From NCBI RefSeq assembly GCF_030052815.1, contig NC_079501.1, positions 92,652,759 to 92,716,758 on the forward strand: a stretch of DNA of 64,000 bases, read 5' to 3'. Below the pieces are notes generated by a model, which made no database searches, was not told where the DNA came from, and was given only the letters and a program-made list of their open reading frames with translations. This DNA comes from Hevea brasiliensis (taxonomy: Eukaryota; Streptophyta; Magnoliopsida; Malpighiales; Euphorbiaceae). Position 1 is the first letter of the stretch. Each line of letters opens with the position of its first letter. This document shows positions 39,401 to 50,742 of the stretch, piece by piece. The translations under genes and the position numbers were made by a program.

Positions 39401-42400
39401 AAAGACCTAAGTTTTGAGAAAATGACCAAAACCAACAAGTTTGGTGACTAAAATGTGGTATGTGGGTAAAGTTGGAATTCTCATACCTATTAAGCCTTAG
39501 AAAGTCAATAATTTGACTTGAATAGTACAGTGAATAGTAACCCGAAACACAAAATTTCAAGAACATCAAATTTAGCACGTTAGAGCTAGGTAAAAGTGAA
39601 GTTAAATTTATTTTTGGATTTATGCTAAGTTATGGTACTGAAACACTATAAAATTATGTGTTTCAGTTGAAAAGAATACCGGGAAAGAACCCGAGGAACC
39701 GAGTCAAGGCCAAGTGGCGACTCGCTTGAGGTTTGTGCACAACATCACTATGCTTTAAAAATTCATTGATTAAATGAATGAAATATGAATTTTACTGTTG
39801 CTTTGAACTGTTGAAAGTATTGTGACCTTATTTATGATGTTTTGATTTAAATTGTGAAAGTTACTTTGTATATTTGAAATGACAATGTTTAGCAAATTGT
39901 TAAGATAAGTTTTAAAACCATAGTATCATGACCATATATTTGAACACCTCACTAGCACGACTAGTGGGGGTAATTAGTTTCGAATTTTGATTCCTTCTCT
40001 GGAGAAGTGTTGAGGTGTGCCAGTAGAAGAGGATGTGAATGGATATCCATATATTTGAGCTAGCTAGCCTTGTGATGTGATTTCTCTTTAGCCTCTGGCT
40101 ATTGAAATTCTATTTGTTTCGAATGGCATGATCTAACTGTGGGTTTTATAAAATGTGTTTTGATACTTTGAAATGAACTTGGTTTGCATTAAAATCTCAT
40201 AATTCATGTTTTGTGTTTAATGCTCATATTTAGTCAAAATTTTTGAATACATGTGATTTAAGTTTTGCATAAAGATTATTTTAGTATGTTGTGCACCACT
40301 GAGTCCTAGTACTCAGCGATAGCTGTTATTGCTGTCGTAGATTTAGAGACTAGAGGAGCAGCAGACTGAGCTGCTGAGAATCGGGGACTATCAGCTTGAA
40401 GTTATCGGGTATAATTTATACCCTGAGTGTAAATATTTATTTTGATGTATGTATTGCACATAAATGTATAGACATGTAAATTCGGTCTTGAACAGCTTGT
40501 ACAAAGTTTGTATAAAGTTTGTAATAAAATTTAGTTGAATTTCTTTTGATGTAAATTTTTGCAATGGTGTATATAAATTGTTTTGTCCTTAATGAAATAT
40601 GAATGGAACTATTTTATTTAATTTGATTGAAATAGATTTCTAGTATTTTGATGATCATTGGATAGTGGATCTAAAATTTGAAAGTTGATAAATGTGTTGA
40701 GAAATTGGTTGAGATTGAGTATGAATTTGAAGCGGCGGTTGAAAAATTATTGGAAGTGACTTTTTTTCAGGTATTTGAAGAACTGTTTTCTCAAAATACA
40801 GACGGAATTCTGGCAAAATTTTTATAAAATTTGCGGAAAAATAAAATGGACCAAAAATATTAACTAGTTTTAATTTTAATTAAATGTTTTAAATACATAT
40901 TAGAAAATGCTCACCACTTAACAAAAGTAAGAAAATTGTTTTAAAATCCCTTGTAGGGTACTTAATGAGTTGTCGGTAGGTGAAGTTCGTTAGTTCATTA
41001 GGTATTCTATGGGATCATGTTATGCCTTACAGAGGGGTAAGGTGTGACACTCCTTGTTGTGGGCTTTGTGTAGGTACCTTCAATTCACAGAAATTCAATG
41101 GTTGCTCGGGTTTGTAAATTTCAGGCTGGGCAGATAGGCTACAGAAAAAGCCTTGGAATTGGGTCGAGATTTTGGCTACCCCACCGTTGTCAGATGTCCC
41201 AAGTGCGTTCCTGGGGTCAGAATCGGCATAGGTAAACCCGAACCTTACTTTTTCTTAATTATTTAGTGCTTGAATTGGATTAAAAATCCATAGAATATTT
41301 GTGGTAACTTAGAAAATTATAATTCCTTTTGCATTAGCTTAGAATATTGCTAAGGACTGCGGGGCAAAGTTTTAGAATTTTTAGAGCTCATTTGGGTAGT
41401 TTTTGCAAAAGGGTTAATTATAACGACTAAACTATAATTTTTCATATTGTGATTGTTGACTGTTTGGATGGGCTCAGGAGAGGCTATGTGGTGTGATTGA
41501 GTTGTGGGTGTGTGGTTGGTGGATATAGAAGTGCGTTTTAAGCCCTTTTACAGGTATGGCAGGTCCTAGGTATAAGGGAGACTCTACCGGATTTTCGGCA
41601 CGACTTAGGACATCTTTGGTCTTTTCTTAGTTTGTATTGAGTCAAATGTATTAAATAATTGTAATAAAATTGTCAGGTGAGCCGGAACAGCCTTCCTCCT
41701 CTGCCCAGCCACCACAGTGACTTCGGTTAAGTCTGTGAGTAAAATATTAATTTTAATTATAATTTCGATATTATTATATGTTCAAGCATGCTCATGCATC
41801 ACTTATAAATATATATCTATGTAGTTAAATACTAGGCACGTTTTATATTGCATTCATAATTGTTGAAGTGCCATGGATGTTGTTTGTGGTAATTTGGAGC
41901 AGTGTGTGTGCGTGGCGTGCGTGTGGTATGGTATTGGATATGGACAGGACGGGCAGACACGGCTTGAGAGACACTCGCTAAGAACCGGTCCTTTGGGGTA
42001 GACACGGCTTGAGAGACACTCACTGGGACCCCGCATTTGGTTTATTAAGTGAAAGTCCGGCTTGAGAGATACTCGCTGGCAGAGGTTGGATTAAGAGGGC
42101 TGTATAGGGGATCAGCTCCCATATATGTATTGTTTAACAGTGTTGGCTGTGTGAGTGCTCTAAATTGCTTTTTTATTGTTATGATATGAAAATATTGACG
42201 ATGTTGCATTTCACTCCACAGGATGCATTAGCTTTAGATAGTTATAGAGATTATGGTTAAAATTGATATTTTACTCTGAGTCGAACGCTCACTCCTGTTC
42301 ATCTATTTTTTCAGGCTACAGGAGGATTATTTGTTGTGGCTAACCTGCTCTTCTTCTTCGCAGGTCCATTGATAGTATTTAATGTATTTTATACAATTGA

Positions 42401-42796
42401 GTTAAATTTTTAAACTCCGCATGTGTTAGAAGCACTTATTTTATTTTGGGCTTGTATTATAAAAGTTATGTTGGACCTGTAAGATTATTAACTGTATGCA
42501 TGATGGGATTGGATGAGGGAGCTGAGCTCCCATTTGAGTTATGACCTTTTGATTATGTGGAGGGTGAGCTGAGCTCCCCAATTTATTATATATTGTGTTT
42601 ACAGGTCGGACAAGTTAAAAACTCCCCGTTAAATGGTCTATTTTATGGCTGAACTCTGTTCGGTTGAATTGTTGAAATTTGGCCCAAATGGGCCTTAGAG
42701 TTGGATTGAGGAATAGTTAGGCTTACTACGGGCCTTGAGGGCTTTAGGCTGGCCTAAGTCCTAGTGTCGGTCCGGCCCATAGGTTTGGTCATGACA
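36421..42796 (+). repeat. Chromovirus 3' LTR, interrupted
   Basis: Segments 36421-37299 and 41055-42796 together (about 2.62 kb) match the 5' LTR. The first bases are TACAACACCC where the 5' LTR has TGTAACACCC, so the terminal TG is mutated. It ends GGTCATGACA. Confidence 0.9.
37300..41049 (+). mobile_element. Solo LTR, 3750 bp, nested in the chromovirus 3' LTR
   Basis: Runs TGTAACACCCCTATTTG to AAGGTGTGACA with flanks CTCCG (37295-37299) and CTCCT (41050-41054), a 5-bp duplication with one change. The interrupted LTR resumes at 41055. The start sequence does not recur inside, so there is no second LTR, primer site or coding region: a solo LTR of a long-LTR family. It shares both ends and internal blocks with the 551-bp element at 9088. 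Open frames inside (37909-38148, 38465-38728, 39154-39578) show no retroviral domains. Confidence 0.8.
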
Positions 42797-43129
42797 AATT
42801 TAGACTTGATTTTTAAGTTATTTGGTCCGATTTTGACCTTGGTTTGAGCCTAATAACTATTAATCAATGAAATTAAACAATTTATATATATATAATTACA
42901 TATAAGTCATAAATTCCTTATAAAAATAAATAATTTAAAAATCAATAAAGCAATTCGATTTGGTTCAGTTCAATAAATTTTTTTTCTCCAAAATCAAATC
43001 GAATCGAAATAACTAAAATTTTTAAAATGCAAAATTGAATTGAACCAAATTATCTTAAAAACCAAATCGAATTACCGAATTAAGGTTATTCAGTTCATTT
43101 TGTTTAGTTCAAATTGAATAATGCTCACC

Positions 43130-44215
43130 GACACAACTAAAGCATTAAAAATTGATGAAGTGACGGTGGGGAAGGGCACCTCAACAAAATTCAGAATGAA
43201 GTCTACATGCATCTTTCACTCTCCGTTCAATGTCGTGTAGTCATGAATTACAAATAGGGATGGTAATGAATTGAGTTTTGATATCCTAATAAGATGAGTT
43301 CAAATAGTATATGATTAGGTTTGAAACATATTTAAATTTAAAAAATAATACCCGTAACAAGTTTGGATCGAATTCAAATTTTGCATAATTCTATTATCCA
43401 AGTCTATTTATATAAATACTTAATTAGATATAAAAAATATGTTTTTATAATAATATTTATAAATTTTTATATGTTTTATTTTAAATAAAATAGAATTTGA
43501 ATATTTTATGAAATTAAATTTTTAAAACATAAATTATTAATGAAAAATGATTTTACATAGATTATTAATTAAAATATACAAAATCAAATACGGTCAAGTA
43601 TTTTTCGAGTAACAATAATCAGATTTAAGATAGCTTTAAATAGTTAAAAATAAATTTTAATCGAGTTTGAGATAAATTTGAGTTTTAAAAATGTTAATCC
43701 GTTCAAATTTTAAAAATATTAAAGATAATTTTGAGGGATGCCCTACTCGTTGCGACCTCTATTTACAAACCAAGCCTCCTATGGTGCTGACTTTCAAAAA
43801 CCAGGCTCGCTGTCATAGAAATTCAAAATGAAGGCAAAATTGAAGCAGCATCAGCATCGTCCTTGTATTGGCCGACAAATTACATGAGGCATTGACAATT
43901 CTCAATGTAGGATGCTGCTAATGACAAATAGAATTTTGCTACCCCTCATCTACCAGTGTCTAAAAGGATGGACAAGAAGATGCAGGTCATAAATCACAAT
44001 GCTTGATGCATTATCAGTCATCAACATCAATGGTAAGAAAGAGTCTTCCTTGTCTGCTATTTCCAGCTGCAGAGTAAAAAGTCAGGATATCTGCTCACAA
44101 TTAGCTACCGGATTAACAAATCACAGTATTTGATTCAAATTATCCAGAAGAAAGTTTAACCAAGGATAAATAAGTTCAAGAAAAGCATTCAAGCAAATGA
44201 CCATATAGTGACTGA
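43130..44215. repeat. Segmental duplication copy A, right part
   Basis: ACACAACTAAAG onward matches 63017 onward, with a long match at 43790-44215 versus 63415-63870 (GCTGTCATAGAAATTCAAAA, TGAAGCAGCATCA, AAGAAGATGCAG, TTCCAGCTGCAGAGTAAAAA, AAGAAAAGCATTCAAGCAAA). Copy A lacks about 310 bp present in copy B (63045-63355) and has a MITE at 43255. Similarity ends at about 44215. Confidence 0.85.
43255..43761. mobile_element. hAT-like MITE
   Basis: 507 bp, TAGGGATGGTAATG at the left and the diverged inverse (TTGCGACCTCTA) at the right. The 8-bp flanks ATTACAAA and TTTACAAA match at 7 of 8, as expected for hAT transposons. No coding. Confidence 0.65.
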
Positions 44216-44447
44216 CTGGTTACAAATCACTTGCCAAAGTCCTGCCATTTAGTTCAACAACTGTTCAACTGTGAGAAGTTGTAAAATAGGAGAATAACAA
44301 AAGATGGTTGGATATAGTGACTGACTAGTTACAAATCCTGTTAAAAGGGTATAAACAGGTAACAAACATTGAAGGACCAGCCACATGAATTTCAGATGTT
44401 ATGTCAATGCAAATTCAATACCTGTATGTTCCCCCATCAAAGCTGCA

Positions 44448-44587
44448 TCAAGGGAAAAGGAAGCAGCAAGCTGGGAGGTTGCACCGCTTGACCTTTGGTT
44501 TTGTTGAGCCCTCAAGTTTCTCATATTTACGCTCTGGATAGAGAAGAGACAAAGCAATTCCCATGTCCTTCACGCCTTGCATGTCCA
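44448..44587 (-). CDS. Candidate 3'-terminal coding exon, function unknown
   Basis: After an acceptor (ATTCCAG|TGGAC) the minus strand encodes 45 residues: DMQGVKDMGIALSLLYPERK, a Lys-rich middle, and CNLPACCFLFP, then TGA. A donor (ACAG|GTATT) at 44421 and an acceptor (TCTGCAG|CTGG) at 44067 suggest a spliced 3' UTR running into the duplicated block, where both copies keep the acceptor. No upstream exon was found in 44600-46900. The family is not recognised; it may be the remaining end of a gene, or live only in a larger model. Confidence 0.45.
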
Positions 44588-44599
44588 CTGGAATAAGAA

Positions 44600-45263
44600 T
44601 TAAACAGTTAATCCCAATTATTTGTTCATGAGCATAACTTTAGTTTCAATTATTACCAAGCAGATTTTTTATCATACCAACATAAAGATGTAAGAAAAGA
44701 ACAAGAAGCAACAAGAAAACAAAACCCAATTATGCAAAACCCAAAAACCAAAGAAGAAAGTTGAAACAGACCATTGACAATGTTCACAGTTCAAAACAAT
44801 TATGGCAGTAAATCACACATTTCCTACAACTAATCCTGTCATAGGGAAGTTCAATTAGCGATGAAATGCATCTGTAAATTAAAGTCACCAATACAACATT
44901 ATCTACTAGCAATTAAAACTTGCTCAATTGTTCTTGAAAAATATTCAAGAGACTATTTGATTCACTTCTTCATATAAAGAAAATGTTCCATTCATTCCCA
45001 AGGCATAGTTCAACAGGAATACCTCCTCAGAGCCTGAGATTTTGAAGTTGTAACAACTATAAACTTGTTTGGTATTACTATTAAAACTGTTGTTGAGAAA
45101 ATTATTTTTTTAAATATAATAGTTAGAAAGTATTAAAAAATAATTAAAAATAATTTAATTTTTTTATTAACTTTCAGTATATAATATAATATTATGATAA
45201 TAATATTAATATTTGAACTATTTGTAAATATACTAATTGAGAGCTTTTTATATATAATTAAGA

Positions 45264-45320
<57 letters not shown>

Positions 45321-46901
45321 AGAGTTATAACAAAAAAATTAGTGTGAAAGTAAAATTGAGATTTATTAATTTTTAAATAATTTATTTTAATTTATTGATT
45401 TTTGAAGCATATAAAATTACATTTTTATTAACCGAAATTCAACATTATAAGTTTGTAAATATTTGAAAAATTAAAAAAATTAAATTAAAAAAAACTGAGA
45501 TTCAGTGTTTAAACTTTTTACTAATTATATTATATTAAATTAAATTATTTTTAATGAATTAATACTACTTAGAGAATTAAGATTACAAAATTACTAAATT
45601 TTCAAATTATGAATTATAATAAAATTTCTAGTATAAATAGAATTATCATTAAACTAATATTGCAATTTTATTTTTTAAATTGTAATAAAATTAAAAATTA
45701 AAATTTAATTTTATTGACGAAGTTAGCTTTTCGCATTACCTTGTTGCTAAAAATTATTAGCAACCGATTATTTATCATTAAAATTTATTAGTGATAAATT
45801 AAATAAGGAAAAATAAACAAAGAAATTAATAATAGTATTAATTAAGCTAATTTTTATAAATAGCTGAAACTGAAAGAAATGTACAAAGGATAAATTATCT
45901 AGGTGGACATATTTTATATAAATTCAATAATTTTGAATATAAATGATTTTTTTTTGTTAAAATTTATTGGAAATATCTATTAAAACCTTCTTAAAGGTGG
46001 TAATAAAAATTATATAATTTTAGTTATAAATATTAATTCAAAATCTACGTCCATTATTTAAAAAATTTGAATATAAGATTCAGTTATATAGATTAAAATA
46101 CTTTATACAAAATATAAATAAAAATTATTATTAAAAATATTTAAATTATAAAAAAATAAAAATACAATTCTTTAATTTATGTGAATTACAACCATTTAAT
46201 TTTTTTTAAGTGATCGATTAATTATAATTCTCAAAAAAATCAATTAATTATAATTAATTAATTTTACTTTTTTATTGACTGATGATTATAAATATAACCA
46301 TATTTTTTTCATTCAAATGTCTTTTCAAATTTTATATATATTATAGATCAATAAATTATGAATATTTTATCTAATTCTTGTAAATATGTAAAATAAAATT
46401 TAAATTAATATTCAGTAAAAATAAAATATTAAATAAACACAATTACGTTCACAGCATAATAATTTTAAAATATAATGTATTGCCACGAAATCTAATATCA
46501 ATATATATAAATAAATCAATTACATTTAACATAATTAATTTATCAATATGTATGATCCTATATTTAGTCTAAAATTGCTTTTTTTTTTTTAATATTCTCA
46601 ATTTTGCTAGCTAGAAATGTGCCCAGAAATTAAATATCCGCCAATATCCCGAGTAATGGAAAGTTTCAAAGTTGAGTGGTAACGGGAGAGATTTAATATC
46701 AAATTTCTGCAAGGAGACCTTTGGTGGCCAAAGGTTACATCTTGGACCACCAAAGTCCCTGTATTAAGAATATAAAATTCGCAATTTTTAGAACCTTCTA
46801 GAAGCTCTCCCCAAAGTTTTCCCTAACCTCACCTCTATTTTCCCTATTCCACTTTATTTCCTTTCATTTTTTTTTTTCTCACTTCTCCCGTCTTAAACAT
46901 T
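44600..46901. other. AT-rich intergenic sequence
   Basis: No gene. It contains the (TTA)n repeat at 45265 and a short trace of CACTA-MITE words (TTAGCAACCGATTA near 45757) like those at 2870. 46.6-46.9 kb is less AT-rich without open frames. Confidence 0.5.
45265..45320. repeat. (TTA)18 microsatellite
   Basis: About 55 bp of pure TTA repeat; the poly-Tyr open frame over it is an artefact. Confidence 0.95.
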
Positions 46902-47391
46902 AGGGGTGACCATTCGGTTCAGACTAAATCGAATCAAATTAAATCATGAAAATTAAATTACATATTTTAGAAACTAAATCAAATTGAAATAGATGAAAAA
47001 TCGAATCGAACCGAACCGCTATATTTCGGTTCAAATTGATCGGTTTTATTTTTTTATTAATTTTTAAATTTAAATTTGATTTTCAAGTTATTTGGTATGA
47101 TTTTAACCCTAGTTTGAACCTAATAATCATTAATCAATGAAATTAAACAATTTATATCTATATAATTACATATAATTCATAAATTTCCTATAAAAATAAA
47201 TCAATAAAACTATATAGTTCGGTTCGATTTAACTGATTTTTTCTCTTCAAAACTGAACTAAACCGAAATAACTGAAATTTTAATAATATAAAATCGAACT
47301 AAACTAAATTATCTTAAAAATTAAACCGCATTACCAAATTAAGGCGGTTCGGTTTAGTTTATTCAGTTTGAATCGAATAATGCTCACACCT
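46902..47391. mobile_element. Mutator-type MITE
   Basis: Opens AGGGGTGACCATTCGGTTC and closes CGAATAATGCTCACACCT. The flanks TTAAACATT and TTAATCAAT agree at 7 of 9. Same family as 712 and 47573, in tandem with the next copy only 180 bp away. Confidence 0.7.
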
Positions 47392-47572
47392 ATTAATCAA
47401 TCCAAGTCCCTTAGAATCACCCTCAAACTCCCTAATGTGGTAAAAAAAACTCCCTTTAATCCTCTCTTATGTTAGTTCAAAGAAGATGCAGAGGATATCA
47501 TTCTCCTCTTAAAACCCAAATTTAGCTTGGTATGATTTCTTTGAAAGTTTTAAATATGCTATGAACACCGAT

Positions 47573-48083
47573 AAGGGTGAACATTATTTGGTTCAAATCA
47601 AATAAATCGAACTGAACTGCCTTAATTAGGTAATTCAGTTTAGTTTTTAATATAATTTGGTTCAATTTGATTTTATATTATAAAAATTTCAGTTATTTCG
47701 GTTCAATTCGATTTTAAAGAGAAAAAATCAGTTAAATAAAACCGAATCGAATAGGCTTATTAATTTTTGATTTGATTTATTTTTATGGGCAATTTATGAA
47801 TTATATATAGTTTTATATATATAAAGTGTTTAATTTTATTGATTAATGGTTATTAGATTCAAACCAATGTTAAAATTAGACTAAATAACTTGAAAATCAA
47901 GTATAAATTAAAAAATAATCAAAAATAAAACTGATTGATTTCAACAGAACAAAACCGAAATAGAGCGATTCAATTCGATTCGATTTTTCATCCATTTTGG
48001 TTCGATTTGATTTTTAAAATATATAATTCAAATTTTTATGATTTGATTCGCTTCGCTTTTGTTTGAATCGATTGCTCACCCCT
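47573..48083. mobile_element. Mutator-type MITE, best-preserved copy
   Basis: 511 bp, AAGGGTGAACATTATTTGG to GATTGCTCACCCCT, flanked by a perfect 10-bp duplication GAACACCGAT (47563-47572, 48084-48093). This is the key evidence that the family makes 9-10 bp target duplications like Mutator elements. Confidence 0.85.
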
Positions 48084-48093
48084 GAACACCGAT

Positions 48094-49381
48094 AATTTTA
48101 AGTCTACTCATTCTCTAGCGCTAATAATAGTCCTGATTTTAGGTTATTACATTTTCAATTAAATAAGGAGATTTTTTTTTTCTTCTTTTGTTTTAATCAA
48201 AGCAAAATACATTTGAGTTTTGAACTACATCATAAACAGACCTTCTCCCCCACACCAATCACGAGTCTTCCTTTAATTCCCCTCATACGTTGTCGTCACA
48301 TCCTTAATGCTAGGCTTTGAAAAAGGCTTTTCATGTCGAATTTATTACATAATAAATGATATAAATTTAGAAATATTTTTATTAGTTAATAAGTTCTTTC
48401 CTTAATTATATATATAAATATTATTGATTATTAATTATTAAATGAATTATAGATAAAAAAAAATAGGTTGTAGATGAATAAATATAAATTAAAATTGAAT
48501 TAGAATAAATAATTTAATTAAAATTAAATTTCAATTAAAATATATACAATTTAAAATTAAAAATATAACCCTAAGGATATAGGCTTTTAGTAAATTATAT
48601 AAATTTAAAACTTATTGAACATCAAATTGTAAAAATATGCTGAAAGAATCACAGACTTATTAAAATTATAAATTTGATAAATACAAATAAAAATATAATT
48701 TTACAACAATTTATAGTATATCTATTACTATTTGATGTATATAAATATATATAATGTCAAAGATTAAAAAAATGGTTAATATTGCAATATTGAGTTTTAA
48801 TATTAGAATTTTATTGGGAATTGTGATATATAATAAAATCCTTTTAATTTGTAATTATATATAATTATAAAAATAATTAATTACACAAATTTTATATAAT
48901 ATATTAACAAGATATATTATGTTTTTTTATATTGGTAAACCTAATAAATTACTATTATTTAAGAATTTTTTTTTATCTAATTTCGTTTTTATAACTTACA
49001 TTTTGATGGGACTTTTTTAGAAATTGAAAATTCGAATTAATATCTTATATTTAGAATTATAAAATGTAGGATATCGTATATCTTATAATTTTAAAAAATG
49101 TATTTATTTTTATATAATTAATTATATATTTTATTATCGAGTTTTATTGAAATTAACACAGGCTATTATATTACTACGTATTTTAGAATTGTTGTGAAAG
49201 CAGAATTACTTAGAATAGAATGTCTAAAACTTGTAGAAGTCCTTTTAGCATCATATAGTTGTGAATTTGATTTATTTTTTATATTTATTATTAAATAAAT
49301 TGTAATTATATTAAATATATAAAAATATTTTTATTCACCCAAAAGTTGGTTGACATTTTTATATTAATATATATTAATATT
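48094..49381. other. AT-rich intergenic sequence
   Basis: No gene or bounded repeat recognised. Confidence 0.55.
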
Positions 49382-50271
49382 CAGGGATGGACTTACATGG
49401 CCACAGTGGGTCAATTGACCCATTAAATTTATAAAAATTTTACAAATTATATATATATATAAATTATAAAAATTTTCATTACAAATTATTAATGACCCAA
49501 TAAAAATTAATAATAAAATATAATAATTCATTTAATTTTTTTAAAAAATAATTATATAAAAGTTGATATACCATTAAATAAAGATAAATTAAAAAGATTT
49601 TCCCTGTGAAATTTTAAGTCAATTGAAATAAAAAAAAATCTTCTTAATTAATATTATATTTCAAGGAAGCTTCTTAATTAATATTATATTTCAAGAAAGC
49701 TTTAATTATTTAATGCTATTTTTTATTTTATTCTCAATTTCATATTCATAAGAATTACAATTTTTCCCTCTTTTATTCATTTATTTTATTCTTTTTTCTT
49801 TCTTTACCAATTCCCTTTACCTTTTTTTTTATATTTTTATCAAAAATATAATATAATTGTTTTGAATATAAATGATATGTTTCAAATAATTTACAACTTC
49901 AAGAGCTTATCAATCACTTTAATAAGATAAATACTAAAGTGCTTCTTATATAATACACTTATATCCAAATAATTTATTTTCATTTGTTATTTTATGAAAT
50001 TATTTTTCTTTAATTTTTTACTTTATTTTTATTACATATGAAAAATTGGCATGAATTATTTTTTTACCATCAAAAAGATTAAATTTTATTAATGAAATAA
50101 AACTAGGGAAAAACCAGTAGAATAGAAATACTAGAACCAACCAAAATAACCATTAAGGGAGGGATTTATTTTTTTCTTGTTAGTTATTATTTTAAATAAT
50201 TTTTTTTTATTTGAACTGAGTAAATAAAATTTTATTGACCCCAATGACTCAAATTCTTGACTCTGCCTCTG
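49382..50271. mobile_element. Non-autonomous hAT element
   Basis: 890 bp. Left end CAGGGATGGACTTACATGG; right end GACTCTGCCTCTG, whose complement CAGAGGCAGAGTC is the widespread plant hAT terminus. The flanks TTAATATT and TTTGTATT match at 6 of 8. A GGGTCAATTGACCC palindrome lies near the left end and a GACCCCAATGACTC block near the right. No transposase. Confidence 0.7.
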
Positions 50272-50279
50272 TTTGTATT

Positions 50280-50742
50280 TGAAGTACATGTGTTACAAGT
50301 ACATCAAATAGTTTATATAAATATAAATTTAATGACTTAAATTAAAAGATTAAATTTTTATAATAATTAATATTATAATTTAATTAGTTCAATATAATAT
50401 ATAGATATTTAAAATATTTCCATATTTATTATTTTACTGTTGTCATAAATTTTGCACATATATAGTAAAATTAAAAAATAAAAATTTACAAATTTGACAA
50501 TTATATATTGTATGAGTATTGGTTTAAATTTTCATACATATTAATATATTTTGCATTAAATAATTTAAATACATATTTTTATTATAATTTCATTAAAATA
50601 CATGTTCATGTAATAATGATATATAACAAAGATAAATAAAATAATGTCACTAATAATATGATAAACAAATATAAAAATGAAAGAATTAATTTTGAGTTTT
50701 AAATATATTATATATTAATATGATGCACACATAATTATTAAA
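50280..50742. other. AT-rich intergenic sequence
   Basis: No gene or repeat boundary seen. Confidence 0.55.

Larger units (their letters stand above)
28689..42796 (+). mobile_element. Tekay-like Ty3/gypsy chromovirus (near complete, dead)
   Basis: A full LTR retrotransposon: 5' LTR 28689-31366, primer site 31371, gag-pol 31594-36357, polypurine tract 36409, 3' LTR 36421-42796 (itself interrupted). It is flanked by a perfect AATTT duplication (28684-28688, 42797-42801). Without the inserted solo LTR it is about 10.3 kb. LTRs of about 2.65 kb, a Met-tRNA primer site, gene order protease-RT-RNase H-integrase, and a C-terminal chromodomain-like segment place it with the Tekay/Del chromoviruses. 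Eight in-frame stops make it non-functional. Confidence 0.92.
28497..43129. mobile_element. Mutator-type MITE split by the chromovirus nest
   Basis: The left part is 28497-28688 and the right part 42802-43129, about 520 bp once the retroelement is removed, the same size as the copies at 712 and 47573. The left end is AGCTGAACATTTGGTTC; the right end is TTGAATAATGCTCACC. Across the break, the interior aligns with 46902-47391 (TTTTAAGTTATTTGGTnyGA, CCTAATAAyTATTAATCAATG). Comparison with copy B shows it landed between GAAAATTAGA and ACAACTAAAG. Its own target duplication is not clear. Confidence 0.7.

Noticed and set aside
45194..45376. Poly-Tyr frame
   Set aside because: Translation of the TTA microsatellite.
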